From Salegentibacter agarivorans (GTDB lineage: Bacteria; Bacteroidota; Bacteroidia; Flavobacteriales; Flavobacteriaceae): a stretch of 64,000 nucleotides of DNA. The notes beneath the pieces were generated by a model. The model did not search any database. It saw only the letters and a program-made list of their open reading frames with translations, and was not told where the DNA came from. Numbering within the stretch: position 1 is the stretch's first letter; each line of letters opens with the position of its first letter. The stretch spans positions 416,295 through 480,294 of the forward strand of contig NZ_FOOH01000001.1 in assembly GCF_900113135.1 (NCBI RefSeq), read 5' to 3'. The position numbers were made by a program, and so were the translations under genes. Of this stretch, positions 36,872-44,843 are shown piece after piece.

Positions 36872-38590
36872 ATGAAACAAAAATTTAAATCTTTGCTCTG
36901 CCTTTTTTTGGCCTTCAGTTTATATTTTCCAATCTACGCACAAACCGGTCGTACCCCTGTTAGAGCCGAGAATGGAATGGTTGTTACCAGTCATTATCTT
37001 GCTTCAGAAGTAGGGCGTGATATTCTGGCCAAAGGAGGTAATGCCATAGATGCCAGTGTAGCAACGGCTTTTGCACTCGCTGTTACTTTGCCTTCTGCAG
37101 GAAATCTTGGTGGAGGTGGGTTTTTGGTTTATCACGGGAGTAACGGTGATAAAACTTCTTTTAATTTTCGTGAAAAAGCACCTTTAGCGTCTACTCCCAA
37201 TATGTTTTTAGGAAAAGATGGAAAGATTAAGGACAATTCTAATCACGAAGGTTTGCTTTCAGTTGGGGTGCCAGGCACAGTGGCGGGGCTTTATGATGCG
37301 CATCAAAAAATGGGAAGTTTGCCCTGGCAAGAACTTTTACAGCCTGCCATAGAACTTGCTGAAAACGGATTTGAATCTACCTATAATATGAACTGGTTTC
37401 TAAATTGGGTAAAGGATAAAAAAGATGATGCTTTATATGCCGCCACCGCTAAAACTTTTCTTAAAAATGGGGAAGAAGTTTATAAGCCTGGAGAAACCTG
37501 GAAACAACCTGACCTTGCTAAAACTTTAAAGCGAATTCAGAAAAATGGAGCCGATGGTTTTTATAAAGGAAAAACAGCAAAATTGATCGCTGATTTTATG
37601 AAAAAACACGGCGGACTTATCACTGAAGAGGATCTTGCAAAATATAAAGCTGAAGAGCTGGAACCTGTTACCGGTACTTACCGTGGTCACGAAATAGTTG
37701 CTATGCCTCCGCCAAGTTCAGGGGGAGTAGCGCTTATAGAAATGCTGAATATTCTGGAAGGTTTCAATTTAGAAGAAACGGGACATAATTCTGCAGCTTC
37801 GCTGCATTTACTTACCGAAGCAATGCGCAGAGCATATGCCGACAGGGCTCTCTATTTAGGAGATCCTAATTTTAATCCAGAAATGCCAATAGAAAAAATA
37901 ATCTCTAAGAAATATGCTGCGGAGCTGCGGGAAGGTATTGAGATTAAAAAAGCTTCTTTAAGTGATTCTGCCAATTTTAATAATGCACATTTACAATATG
38001 AAAGTCCGCAAACTACCCATATTTCAGTAGTAGATAAAGAGGGAAATGCGGTGTCGTTAACCTATACCCTAGAACGCAGTTACGGCTCTAAAATCGTGGT
38101 AGAGGGCGCAGGTTTTCTTCTGAATAACGAAATGGGCGATTTTAATCCAATTCCCGGTCACACAGATACTCGTGGACTAATTGGAACAAAACCTAATTTA
38201 GTTGCTCCCGAAAAACGTATGCTTTCCAGTATGACGCCTACCATTGTAGCAAAAAACGGTAAACCACTTTTGGTAATAGGTAGTCCCGGCGGAAGAACTA
38301 TTATTAATACTGTGCTACAGGTAATTGTAAATACCATAGATCATAAAATGAATGTAGCTGAAGCTATTGAATCTCCTAGAATTCATCACCAATGGCTCCC
38401 CAACCGTACGCGGTTTGAAGATTGGGGAATTTCTCCCGATACAAAACGTATTTATGAAGAAATGGGACACGAAGTTTATGAAGCAGGAAACCAGGGACAG
38501 GCAATGGGCATTTATATAGATTGGGAAACTAACTTAATCTATGGCGCTGCAGATTCCCGTAGCTATGATGGGAAAGCCTCCGGATTTTAA
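36872..38590 (+). CDS. ggt: Gamma-glutamyltransferase
   Basis: The 572-residue precursor has a signal peptide (cut after IYAQ) and acts in the periplasm on glutathione and other gamma-glutamyl compounds. The self-cleavage Thr that becomes the nucleophile is T381 in QTTHISVVDKEGNAVS, and the substrate-binding GSPGGRTIINTVLQV and the SSMTPTIV motif are present. The heavy and light subunits would split at residue 380/381. It is a single-gene unit, 151 bp after the heme oxygenase. Confidence 0.94.
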   Translation: MKQKFKSLLCLFLAFSLYFPIYAQTGRTPVRAENGMVVTSHYLASEVGRDILAKGGNAIDASVATAFALAVTLPSAGNLGGGGFLVYHGSNGDKTSFNFREKAPLASTPNMFLGKDGKIKDNSNHEGLLSVGVPGTVAGLYDAHQKMGSLPWQELLQPAIELAENGFESTYNMNWFLNWVKDKKDDALYAATAKTFLKNGEEVYKPGETWKQPDLAKTLKRIQKNGADGFYKGKTAKLIADFMKKHGGLITEEDLAKYKAEELEPVTGTYRGHEIVAMPPPSSGGVALIEMLNILEGFNLEETGHNSAASLHLLTEAMRRAYADRALYLGDPNFNPEMPIEKIISKKYAAELREGIEIKKASLSDSANFNNAHLQYESPQTTHISVVDKEGNAVSLTYTLERSYGSKIVVEGAGFLLNNEMGDFNPIPGHTDTRGLIGTKPNLVAPEKRMLSSMTPTIVAKNGKPLLVIGSPGGRTIINTVLQVIVNTIDHKMNVAEAIESPRIHHQWLPNRTRFEDWGISPDTKRIYEEMGHEVYEAGNQGQAMGIYIDWETNLIYGAADSRSYDGKASGF

Positions 38591-38676
38591 TTCAATTTTA
38601 TAATAACCTTAGAACTATTCGCTTTATTTTGTTTTATATTTATCTGAAAAGATTAATCAATTTTAAAAGATAAATT

Positions 38677-39279
38677 ATGAGTCAACCAAAAGTAGCAGTG
38701 ATATTTTATAGTGCCACTGGCACAAATCACCAATTAGCACAATGGGCCGGGGAAGCGGCAAAACAAGCAGGAGCAGCCGAAGTAAGGGTAAAAAAAATTC
38801 AGGAAACGGCGCCACAGGAAGCGATAAATCAAAATGAATCCTGGAAGAAATATGCCGAAGAAAATAAAGATTTCCCAACCGCAGAATTAGACGATCTTGA
38901 ATGGGCAGATGCTATTATTTTTAGCACCCCAACGCGTTATGGAAACTTACCTTCACAATTACAGGCATTTTTTGATACTACCGGCGGGCTTTGGTCTAGC
39001 GGAAAATTAGCCAATAAAATTGTAAGCGGAATGACAAGTGCTGCAAACCCACACGGTGGTCAGGAAGCCACTTTACTGTCCCTTTATAAAACTGTGATGC
39101 ACTGGGGTTCTATAATTGTAGCTCCGGGTTATACAGATCCTTGCTTATTCGAAGCCGGAGGAAACCCTTATGGAATTAGTGTAACTGCAGATGGGAATGC
39201 TCCCGGCGATAATATTAAAAAAGCAGTAAATCACCAGGTAAAAAGAACGGTAGAAATGGCTGGGAAGTTTAAAGGCTAG
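38677..39279 (+). CDS. wrbA: WrbA-type NAD(P)H:quinone oxidoreductase
   Basis: The 200-residue flavodoxin-like protein has the FMN phosphate loop YSATGTNHQLAQ (11-22), PTRYGNLPSQLQAF and the conserved SAANPHGGQEATLLSL. Members reduce quinones by two electrons and protect against oxidative stress. Length and motifs fit the type IV family. It is 86 bp downstream of ggt and probably has its own promoter. Confidence 0.93.
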   Translation: MSQPKVAVIFYSATGTNHQLAQWAGEAAKQAGAAEVRVKKIQETAPQEAINQNESWKKYAEENKDFPTAELDDLEWADAIIFSTPTRYGNLPSQLQAFFDTTGGLWSSGKLANKIVSGMTSAANPHGGQEATLLSLYKTVMHWGSIIVAPGYTDPCLFEAGGNPYGISVTADGNAPGDNIKKAVNHQVKRTVEMAGKFKG

Positions 39280-39298
39280 AAATTAAATCTTAAAGTGG

Positions 39299-39410
39299 GA
39301 TTATTTGAAAATGTTGAATCGTCAAGTTGAACTTGTTTCAGCCTCTAGTTTGATAACTGCTTTGATCCTGAAATAAGTTCAGGATGACAATTTCAAGTCT
39401 TCAAATAATC
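39299..39410. repeat. Palindromic intergenic repeat, copy 2
   Basis: The gap after wrbA is a nested inverted repeat. Outer arms GATTATTTGAA (39299-39309) and TTCAAATAATC (39400-39410) are perfect. The inner core (39321-39341 with 39368-39388) is an imperfect dyad related to the core of the first copy at 5543-5604 (TGAACTTGTTTCAG versus TGAACTGGTTTCAG). As in copy 1 it lies between convergent genes. Confidence 0.8.
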
Positions 39411-39416
39411 TCTTTT

Positions 39417-39800
39417 TTATAAAACAAGTTCTGTAAAAAGCCTATTTAAAGTTTTATCAAGATCACTGGTCATTCCAGGATGTGGTCGTGAAGTTTGAAT
39501 TATAGAACTGCGTACCGCGGTAAGCCATCTAAACCTGGAAGCTAAATCTAATTGCGCAATGGGGCCGCCATTTTTACTTCCTTCGCAAATCTTTTTAAAA
39601 GAATCAAGATTAGTGCAAAGTTCATCTTTGTCCAGTTCTTCACAGAAAACAGCCAATCGCTTTTCATCAACTTCAAATAAAGCTTTTAAATATTTAGACT
39701 GTTTGCTAAACAAGATAATCCCCACGTTTAGAAATTCTTCGCGTTCAACCTTAGGCACCAGCCTAATTACAGCATATTCATATAAGTGCTTTTCTTGCAT
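39417..39800 (-). CDS. DUF3037 protein
   Basis: The 127-residue protein (EYAVIRLVPKVEREEFLNVGIILFS) belongs to the DUF3037 family, a small soluble protein of unknown function. It overlaps the HipA-like gene by 23 bp and is encoded after it; the two are commonly paired, so they probably act together. It begins at ATG with MQEKHLYEYAVIR. Confidence 0.85.
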   Translation of the reverse strand: MQEKHLYEYAVIRLVPKVEREEFLNVGIILFSKQSKYLKALFEVDEKRLAVFCEELDKDELCTNLDSFKKICEGSKNGGPIAQLDLASRFRWLTAVRSSIIQTSRPHPGMTSDLDKTLNRLFTELVL

Positions 39801-40569
39801 TTTCTGCTTCTTTTATAAAAATTTCTGAATGTGCGAGTCTAGTTGTTAAAAACTGCGTATAAACATTTTTAATTTCTTCTTCCGTTTCATCGGTATCTTC
39901 CCATTGCAGCCATTCTGAAGGTAGTAAGGATACAATTTCTTTTATTTTTTCGGGAGTAATTAATTTCCTGCAATACTCATTGGCTTCCTGCAACTTATTG
40001 GCTCTTGGAAGTAAAACGTGATCTTTAATAAAGCTGAAAGGCGTTTTTGCTTTTTCCTCAACATTCGTCCACGAGTGGTGAAAATAAAACGAAGCTCCGT
40101 GGTCTATAAGCCATAATTCTTTGTGCCACATTAGCATGTTGGTATTCCTATAGGTGCGATCTACATTGGTGATAAAAGCATCAAGCCAAACTATTTTTGA
40201 AGCTTCAAATTCATCAACTTCGGTCACCACGGGATCAAAATTTATGGCACCAGATAAAAAATGAAGCGCCAGGTTTAATCCCTGGCTAGCCTGTAATAGA
40301 TCCTGAATTTCTTCATCGCCTTCTGTTCTTCCAAAAGCTTCATCTAAATTAGCATAAACGAGTTCTGGCACCTTAAAGCCCAGGGCGCGGGCAATTTCGC
40401 TCCCTAGAAGTTCAGCGATTAAAGCTTTTACGCCGTGGCCTGCGCCTTTAAATTTCAGCACATATTTAAAATCATCGTCAGCTTCGGTAAGTGCCGGCAA
40501 TGAGCCCCCTTCCCTTAGTGGAGTGATATAGCGGGTTACCGTAACCGTTCTTAATTCTGCTTTTTGCAT
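39778..40569 (-). CDS. HipA-like kinase family protein
   Basis: The 263-residue protein resembles the catalytic lobe of HipA-type kinases: a possible catalytic segment TNVDRTYRNTN (D and N spaced as in the HipA loop) and a metal-binding LIDHGASF in place of DFG. It lacks the N-terminal subdomain of full HipA and is not next to a HipB-type HTH gene. Its partner is the overlapping DUF3037 gene. Function unknown; kinase activity is inferred from fold only. Confidence 0.78.
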   Translation of the reverse strand: MQKAELRTVTVTRYITPLREGGSLPALTEADDDFKYVLKFKGAGHGVKALIAELLGSEIARALGFKVPELVYANLDEAFGRTEGDEEIQDLLQASQGLNLALHFLSGAINFDPVVTEVDEFEASKIVWLDAFITNVDRTYRNTNMLMWHKELWLIDHGASFYFHHSWTNVEEKAKTPFSFIKDHVLLPRANKLQEANEYCRKLITPEKIKEIVSLLPSEWLQWEDTDETEEEIKNVYTQFLTTRLAHSEIFIKEAENARKALI

Positions 40570-40586
40570 AAATTGTTATAAAGCGT

Positions 40587-40594
40587 CAAAGTTA
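40587..40594 (-). promoter_or_regulatory. Candidate -7 box of the HipA-like gene
   Basis: On the minus strand TAACTTTG matches TAnnTTTG, 18 bp before the start codon. The -33 element is not clear. Confidence 0.4.
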
Positions 40595-40645
40595 AGGTTT
40601 ATGGCTCAATTTGAGATAATGGCCAATGGGTTAATAAAGTAATAT

Positions 40646-41218
40646 TTAAAGAGAAAATTCGGAAAGTTCTATAACTTCCCCGGCATCCATTCCTTCAAGT
40701 TTTTCATTTCCAATCCTTACGCGCACCAATCTTAAGGTAGGAAAACCAACAGCGGCAGTCATTTTTTTCACCTGGCGGAATTTACCTTCTGTGAGTGTTA
40801 TGGAAATCCAGCTGGTAGGGCCGTGGCGTTCATCCCTAATTTTCTTTGCCCTTTCGGGGAAAGTGGGTCTTTCTTCCAGGATAAACGCTTTGCAGGGAAG
40901 CGTTTCATAGCTTTTACCGTTAATGCTTATTTCAACCCCGTTTTTTAGTTGTTCAATAGCTTTAGAAGTAACTTGTCCATCTACCTGAACGTAATATTCT
41001 TTTTCAATTTTGTTCCCGCTCACTTTGGCGCTTACTTTACCACTGGTGGTGAGAAAAAGCAAACCTTCTGAATCCTGATCCAGCCGGCCAACCGACATTG
41101 TTTCCGCAGGGAAATCACCTAAATCTCCTAAAAGTTTCTTTTTCTTTCGGGGACGTTCGTTGGTGATAAACTGACTTAAATATCCGTAAGGTTTATAGAT
41201 TTTGAAATGACGGTGCAC
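40646..41218 (-). CDS. rluE: Pseudouridine synthase of the RluE/RsuA family
   Basis: The 190-residue protein has the catalytic aspartate in GRLDQDSEGLLFLT and the family segments KIYKPYGYLSQ and GKFRQVKKMTAAVG. It lacks an S4 domain, as in RluE, which modifies U2457 of 23S rRNA in E. coli. The start is GTG (41218), giving MHRHFKIYKP; no ATG fits better. It is cotranscribed in the minus-strand run after the DUF721 gene (10 bp). Confidence 0.85.
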   Translation of the reverse strand: MHRHFKIYKPYGYLSQFITNERPRKKKKLLGDLGDFPAETMSVGRLDQDSEGLLFLTTSGKVSAKVSGNKIEKEYYVQVDGQVTSKAIEQLKNGVEISINGKSYETLPCKAFILEERPTFPERAKKIRDERHGPTSWISITLTEGKFRQVKKMTAAVGFPTLRLVRVRIGNEKLEGMDAGEVIELSEFSL

Positions 41219-41228
41219 GGGGATAATT

Positions 41229-41531
41229 TTAGCGTAAAACCAGTTTTTTAATCAGGTCTTTTCCTAATTCCCGGTTTAGCATATTAATTATTTTTTCTTT
41301 ACCATAACTAAGTTCTTCCCTTAAAACAGAAGAGCTTAATTGCACGAAAAGTGTTTCGTTTTGAAGTTTTATGGCTGTAGTATATTTTTCTATTGCGGGA
41401 CCCATTTCACGGTACCAGACATCCTTAACGCTAACTTTATCAAGACCACCCTGGAGTTTGTTATGGTCTACAAATTCTTTTAAAACTTCGCTTAAACTTT
41501 GATTTTCACTATTTCTCTTCTTCATTTTCAT
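41229..41531 (-). CDS. DUF721 (DciA-like) protein
   Basis: The 100-residue protein belongs to DUF721, whose characterised member DciA is a loader or regulator of the replicative helicase DnaB. Visible family features are DVWYREMGPAIEKYT and the strand-helix LFVQLSSSVLREELSYGKEKIINML. It is next to recF with only one gene between, consistent with a DNA-replication role. It overlaps the lipoprotein gene by 23 bp. Confidence 0.82.
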   Translation of the reverse strand: MKMKKRNSENQSLSEVLKEFVDHNKLQGGLDKVSVKDVWYREMGPAIEKYTTAIKLQNETLFVQLSSSVLREELSYGKEKIINMLNRELGKDLIKKLVLR

Positions 41532-41943
41532 CTAATAAGGAGGTGAATTTTGTGTAATGATAAATTTTACCATCCCGGTTTAGCACGCTAAACTTATCTT
41601 CTTCAGCAGAAATTACGGTCTCGGTCCATTCATCAAATGGGGTTTTGTAATGGAGACGCAAACTGTCGTTTTCTATTTTTGCCGAAATTTCTTCTATATC
41701 TTCACTAGTCTTATAACTCCCGTCAAATTGTGGCTTAACTTTTTTACGAAAACCTTCTTCGCCATCAAATTCAATATAATCTACCGTGGCATTCACCTTG
41801 TAGTTAATTACTGAATCTTCTGTAATCTCTACGCGATCAATTTCCCAGTAACCGGTAAGGTGTTCTAACTGTTCTTCAGGGTTGTTTTTCGCGCATCCTA
41901 AAAGTACGATTCCGAAGAGGAAAAAAAGAATTTTTTTATTCAC
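41509..41943 (-). CDS. Small lipocalin-like lipoprotein
   Basis: The 144-residue protein has a lipoprotein signal ([17 protein letters not shown], lipidated Cys 17) and a beta-rich body of about 125 residues ([28 protein letters not shown]) resembling lipocalin-like domains. The start is GTG overlapping the recF stop as GTGA, so translation is probably coupled. Function unknown. Confidence 0.8.
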   Translation of the reverse strand: MNKKILFFLFGIVLLGCAKNNPEEQLEHLTGYWEIDRVEITEDSVINYKVNATVDYIEFDGEEGFRKKVKPQFDGSYKTSEDIEEISAKIENDSLRLHYKTPFDEWTETVISAEEDKFSVLNRDGKIYHYTKFTSLLDENEEEK

Positions 41944-43019
41944 AATTTAAAGAGTTTATAAGATTGATTACTGCTTTTAACCACAGCTTCTGTACGGTCT
42001 GCATGGGTATCACTAATAAAAATTTGACCTAATTGATCTGTAGCCACCAAAGCTACAATATGTGCCACGCGTTGCTCGTCTAATTTGTCGAAAATATCAT
42101 CGAGCAGTAAAATTGGATTTACTTTACTTATAGCTTTAATAAAATCGAATTGCGCCAGTTTTAAGGCTACTAAAAAAGATTTCTGCTGTCCCTGGGAGCC
42201 GAATTTTTTTATAGGATGACCTTCAATTTCAAAACTTAGATCGTCTTTATGTGTGCCTACGCTTGTATACTGTAAGGCCATATCCTTTTGAAGGTTTGCT
42301 TCAAGTAAAGAAGCTAAATCATTATCAAACAGCTGACTTTTATAACTTATATCTACCTCTTCCTTGTTTTTAGTAATATCAGCATATCGCTTATTAAAAA
42401 TTGGAATGAATTCTTCTAAAAAGGCTTTCCTTTTTTCAAAAATATACTGGCCAAGCTCACTAAGCTGAAGATTATAAACCTCTAAAGTATCACGATCAAA
42501 ACTATGATTTGCAGCGAAGTATTTTAGCAAAGAATTACGCTGCGCGTTTATCTTTCCGTACTGAATAAGTTTATTGAGATAAACATTATCACTCTGGGAG
42601 ATCACACCATCCATAAATTTTCGGCGGGTTTCGCTTCCTTCAATAATAAGGTCACGATCGGCCGGGGAAATAATTACGGTAGGAATAAAGCCAATATGAT
42701 CACTAAATTTTTCATAGGGCTTATTGTTCCGCTTTATAACCTTTTTTTGTCCGCGTTTAGCGCTTACTAATATTTGTTCCTCTTTTTGTGATTTTTCAAA
42801 CTGTCCTTCAACCACAAAAAAATCGGCATCGTGATTAATGTTTTGGCTGGTAATTGGGTTAAAATAGCTTTTTCCAAAAGCCAAATGATAAATACTGTCT
42901 AAAACGTTGGTTTTACCAACGCCATTATTGCCTACAAAACAATTTATTTTCGTGTCAAACTCGAAAGAAGCTGAATCCAGGTTTTTGTAATTAACTAAAG
43001 AGAGTTGTTTTAAAAACAT
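41940..43019 (-). CDS. recF: DNA replication/repair ATPase RecF
   Basis: The 359-residue SMC-like ATPase has Walker A GNNGVGKT (30-37), the signature [17 protein letters not shown] and Walker [15 protein letters not shown]. It helps load RecA at gapped DNA with RecO and RecR. Length is normal. It heads the leftward run recF-lipoprotein-DUF721-rluE; a plus-strand gene diverges from it across 146 bp. Confidence 0.94.
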   Translation of the reverse strand: MFLKQLSLVNYKNLDSASFEFDTKINCFVGNNGVGKTNVLDSIYHLAFGKSYFNPITSQNINHDADFFVVEGQFEKSQKEEQILVSAKRGQKKVIKRNNKPYEKFSDHIGFIPTVIISPADRDLIIEGSETRRKFMDGVISQSDNVYLNKLIQYGKINAQRNSLLKYFAANHSFDRDTLEVYNLQLSELGQYIFEKRKAFLEEFIPIFNKRYADITKNKEEVDISYKSQLFDNDLASLLEANLQKDMALQYTSVGTHKDDLSFEIEGHPIKKFGSQGQQKSFLVALKLAQFDFIKAISKVNPILLLDDIFDKLDEQRVAHIVALVATDQLGQIFISDTHADRTEAVVKSSNQSYKLFKL

Positions 43020-43137
43020 AAAATGCTGTTGTTCAGCTTTTTGATATTTATATAATAGAATTCTGAAAGTAAAGCGAATGACCCGAAAATATTAAAAAAA
43101 TACAAATAATTTCCCTTTTAATTTTGAATAAAAATCA

Positions 43138-43145
43138 TATTTTTG
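43138..43145 (+). promoter_or_regulatory. Candidate promoter of the TPR gene
   Basis: TATTTTTG fits TAnnTTTG exactly, 20 bp before the start codon of the TPR gene. A T-rich -33 region lies about 19 bp upstream. Confidence 0.55.
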
Positions 43146-43165
43146 CCACGCATTAAACAGTTTTT

Positions 43166-43939
43166 ATGGCAACTTACAAGAAAAAAGGATATAAACCATC
43201 TAATAAGGAAGAACAGCAGAAACAGGTAGAAGACGAATCTACAACTGCTGAAGTATTTAACACTCTTGACGAAGGTGCTGGCAGGACCGAAACCTGGGTG
43301 GCAGAAAATCAAAAGTATATTTATATCATTGTTGGAGTAGCAATCGTAGCCGTTTTAGGTTACCTTGGTTACCAACGTTTTGTAAGTGAACCAAAACAGG
43401 AAGAAGCGGCTAATGAAATGGCTCAGGCTCAAAACTATTTTGCTTCGGCTTTAAACGCATCTGGCGCTGAGCGCGATTCACTTTTCACGATGTCTTTAAA
43501 TGGTGGTGAAGGTAAATACGGTTTTCTTGATATTATAGATAATTATGGAAGTACCGATGCAGCAAACCTTGCAACTTACAATGCCGGTTTTGCTTATTTG
43601 AATACAGGAAACTACCAGGAAGCTATCAATTATCTTGAAGATTTTAATAGTGAAGACGAAGTATTGGCAGCTTTAGCTACAGGAGGAATTGGAGATGCTT
43701 TTATGCAACTGGAACAGCCGGAAGAAGCTTTAGATTATTATGAAAAAGCCGCTTCTATGCGTTCTAACGAGTTTACAACACCAAAATTTTTACTTAAAGC
43801 AGCAATTACCGCTTTAGAAGTAGGGCAACCAGCTGAAGCTGAAGAACACCTTCAGAAAATAAAGGATGAGTATCCAGAAGCTCCAGAAGCTGAGCAGGTG
43901 CCAATCTATATGGGGCAGGCTCGCGCTGCAAAACAATAA
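43166..43939 (+). CDS. Membrane-anchored tetratricopeptide repeat protein
   Basis: The 257-residue protein has a short charged cytoplasmic N-terminus, one membrane helix (about 52-70; YIYIIVGVAIVAVLGYLGYQ) and a periplasmic part with TPR-like helices (YNAGFAYLNTGNYQEAINYLE, LEQPEEALDYYEKAA). It resembles the YfgM-type ancillary Sec/outer-membrane-biogenesis proteins. Function here is not known. It is 2 bp upstream of ribH. Confidence 0.85.
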   Translation: MATYKKKGYKPSNKEEQQKQVEDESTTAEVFNTLDEGAGRTETWVAENQKYIYIIVGVAIVAVLGYLGYQRFVSEPKQEEAANEMAQAQNYFASALNASGAERDSLFTMSLNGGEGKYGFLDIIDNYGSTDAANLATYNAGFAYLNTGNYQEAINYLEDFNSEDEVLAALATGGIGDAFMQLEQPEEALDYYEKAASMRSNEFTTPKFLLKAAITALEVGQPAEAEEHLQKIKDEYPEAPEAEQVPIYMGQARAAKQ

Positions 43940-43941
43940 TT

Positions 43942-44439
43942 ATGGCTACAGAAGGAAATAACCTTTCAGATTACGATAAAGACCAACTTCCCGATGCGAG
44001 TGATTTTCGCATCGGGATTGTTGTTTCAGAATGGAACGATAAAATTACCGAAGGCCTTTATGAAGGCGCTTTTAACGCGCTTATAGAGAATAAGGTGCAG
44101 GAAAAGAGAATTGTTCGGTGGAATGTACCCGGCAGTTTTGAACTTATTTACGGTTGCAAAAAAATGCAGGAAAGTTATGATATGCTTGATGCGATTATTG
44201 CCATTGGAAGCGTAATTGAGGGAGAGACAAAACATTTTGATTTTGTTTGTGAAGGCGTTACCCAGGGTATAAAAGACTTGAATGTACAAAACGATACTCC
44301 AATTATCTTTTGTGTTTTAACCGATCAAAATATGCAACAGGCCATTGATAGAAGTGGCGGCAAGCACGGTAATAAAGGTACTGAAGCTGCCATAGCTGCT
44401 ATTAAAATGGCTAAATTACGCCAGGACGCCAGATTTTAA
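43942..44439 (+). CDS. ribH: 6,7-dimethyl-8-ribityllumazine synthase
   Basis: The 165-residue protein condenses 5-amino-6-ribitylamino-uracil with 3,4-dihydroxy-2-butanone-4-phosphate, the penultimate step of riboflavin synthesis. Family motifs are VVSEWNDKITEGLYEGA, the catalytic-His loop SVIEGETKHFDFV, and GKHGNKGTEAA. It is 2 bp after the TPR gene. Confidence 0.95.
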   Translation: MATEGNNLSDYDKDQLPDASDFRIGIVVSEWNDKITEGLYEGAFNALIENKVQEKRIVRWNVPGSFELIYGCKKMQESYDMLDAIIAIGSVIEGETKHFDFVCEGVTQGIKDLNVQNDTPIIFCVLTDQNMQQAIDRSGGKHGNKGTEAAIAAIKMAKLRQDARF

Positions 44440-44549
44440 ATAAAAATATACATCGGCATTATTATTGTTGATTTCTTTTTAAGCTCGTTCGCTTCGGTTT
44501 TTTGAAGCAATTTGAGTAAATTTGAACTACCACAGAAAATCAACATATT

Positions 44550-44843
44550 TTGAAAATCAAAATTCATAAACCCAGAAAGAATGCCCGTTATAATTACACC
44601 CCACGTTATTATAAGGGGAAGGATACGGGTAATATTTATAGTTTTGATTCAAAATTTAGTAAGTATAAAGAAACTACAAATGCCATAGATTTTGGCTCTC
44701 AATGGGCTGAAGTGCGTAAATCAAGTAGAACCCGGGGAAACCGGGAGATCAATAAGCGATTGCTCATTATTATTATGGTGCTGGTTCTTATTTTTCTATG
44801 GATAATTGACTTTGATCTGTCCATCTTTTCCAATCAACCCTAA
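44550..44843 (+). CDS. Small protein with C-terminal membrane helix
   Basis: The 97-residue protein has a basic soluble N-terminus (KIHKPRKNARYNYTPRYYKGK) and one hydrophobic segment near the end (LLIIIMVLVLIFLWIIDF). The start codon is TTG at 44550; no in-frame ATG is available upstream of the conserved N-terminus. Relatives have been labelled riboflavin synthase beta only because of the adjacent ribH. I cannot assign a role. It is directly followed by mutL without a gap. Confidence 0.7.
   Translation: MKIKIHKPRKNARYNYTPRYYKGKDTGNIYSFDSKFSKYKETTNAIDFGSQWAEVRKSSRTRGNREINKRLLIIIMVLVLIFLWIIDFDLSIFSNQP

Noticed and set aside
39778..40569. Classical HipBA toxin-antitoxin
   Set aside because: No HipB-type HTH gene is adjacent and the protein lacks the N-terminal HipA subdomain.
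44550..44843. Riboflavin synthase beta subunit as name of the small protein
   Set aside because: The protein has only a basic stretch and a membrane helix, with no riboflavin synthase features; ribH already supplies the lumazine synthase.
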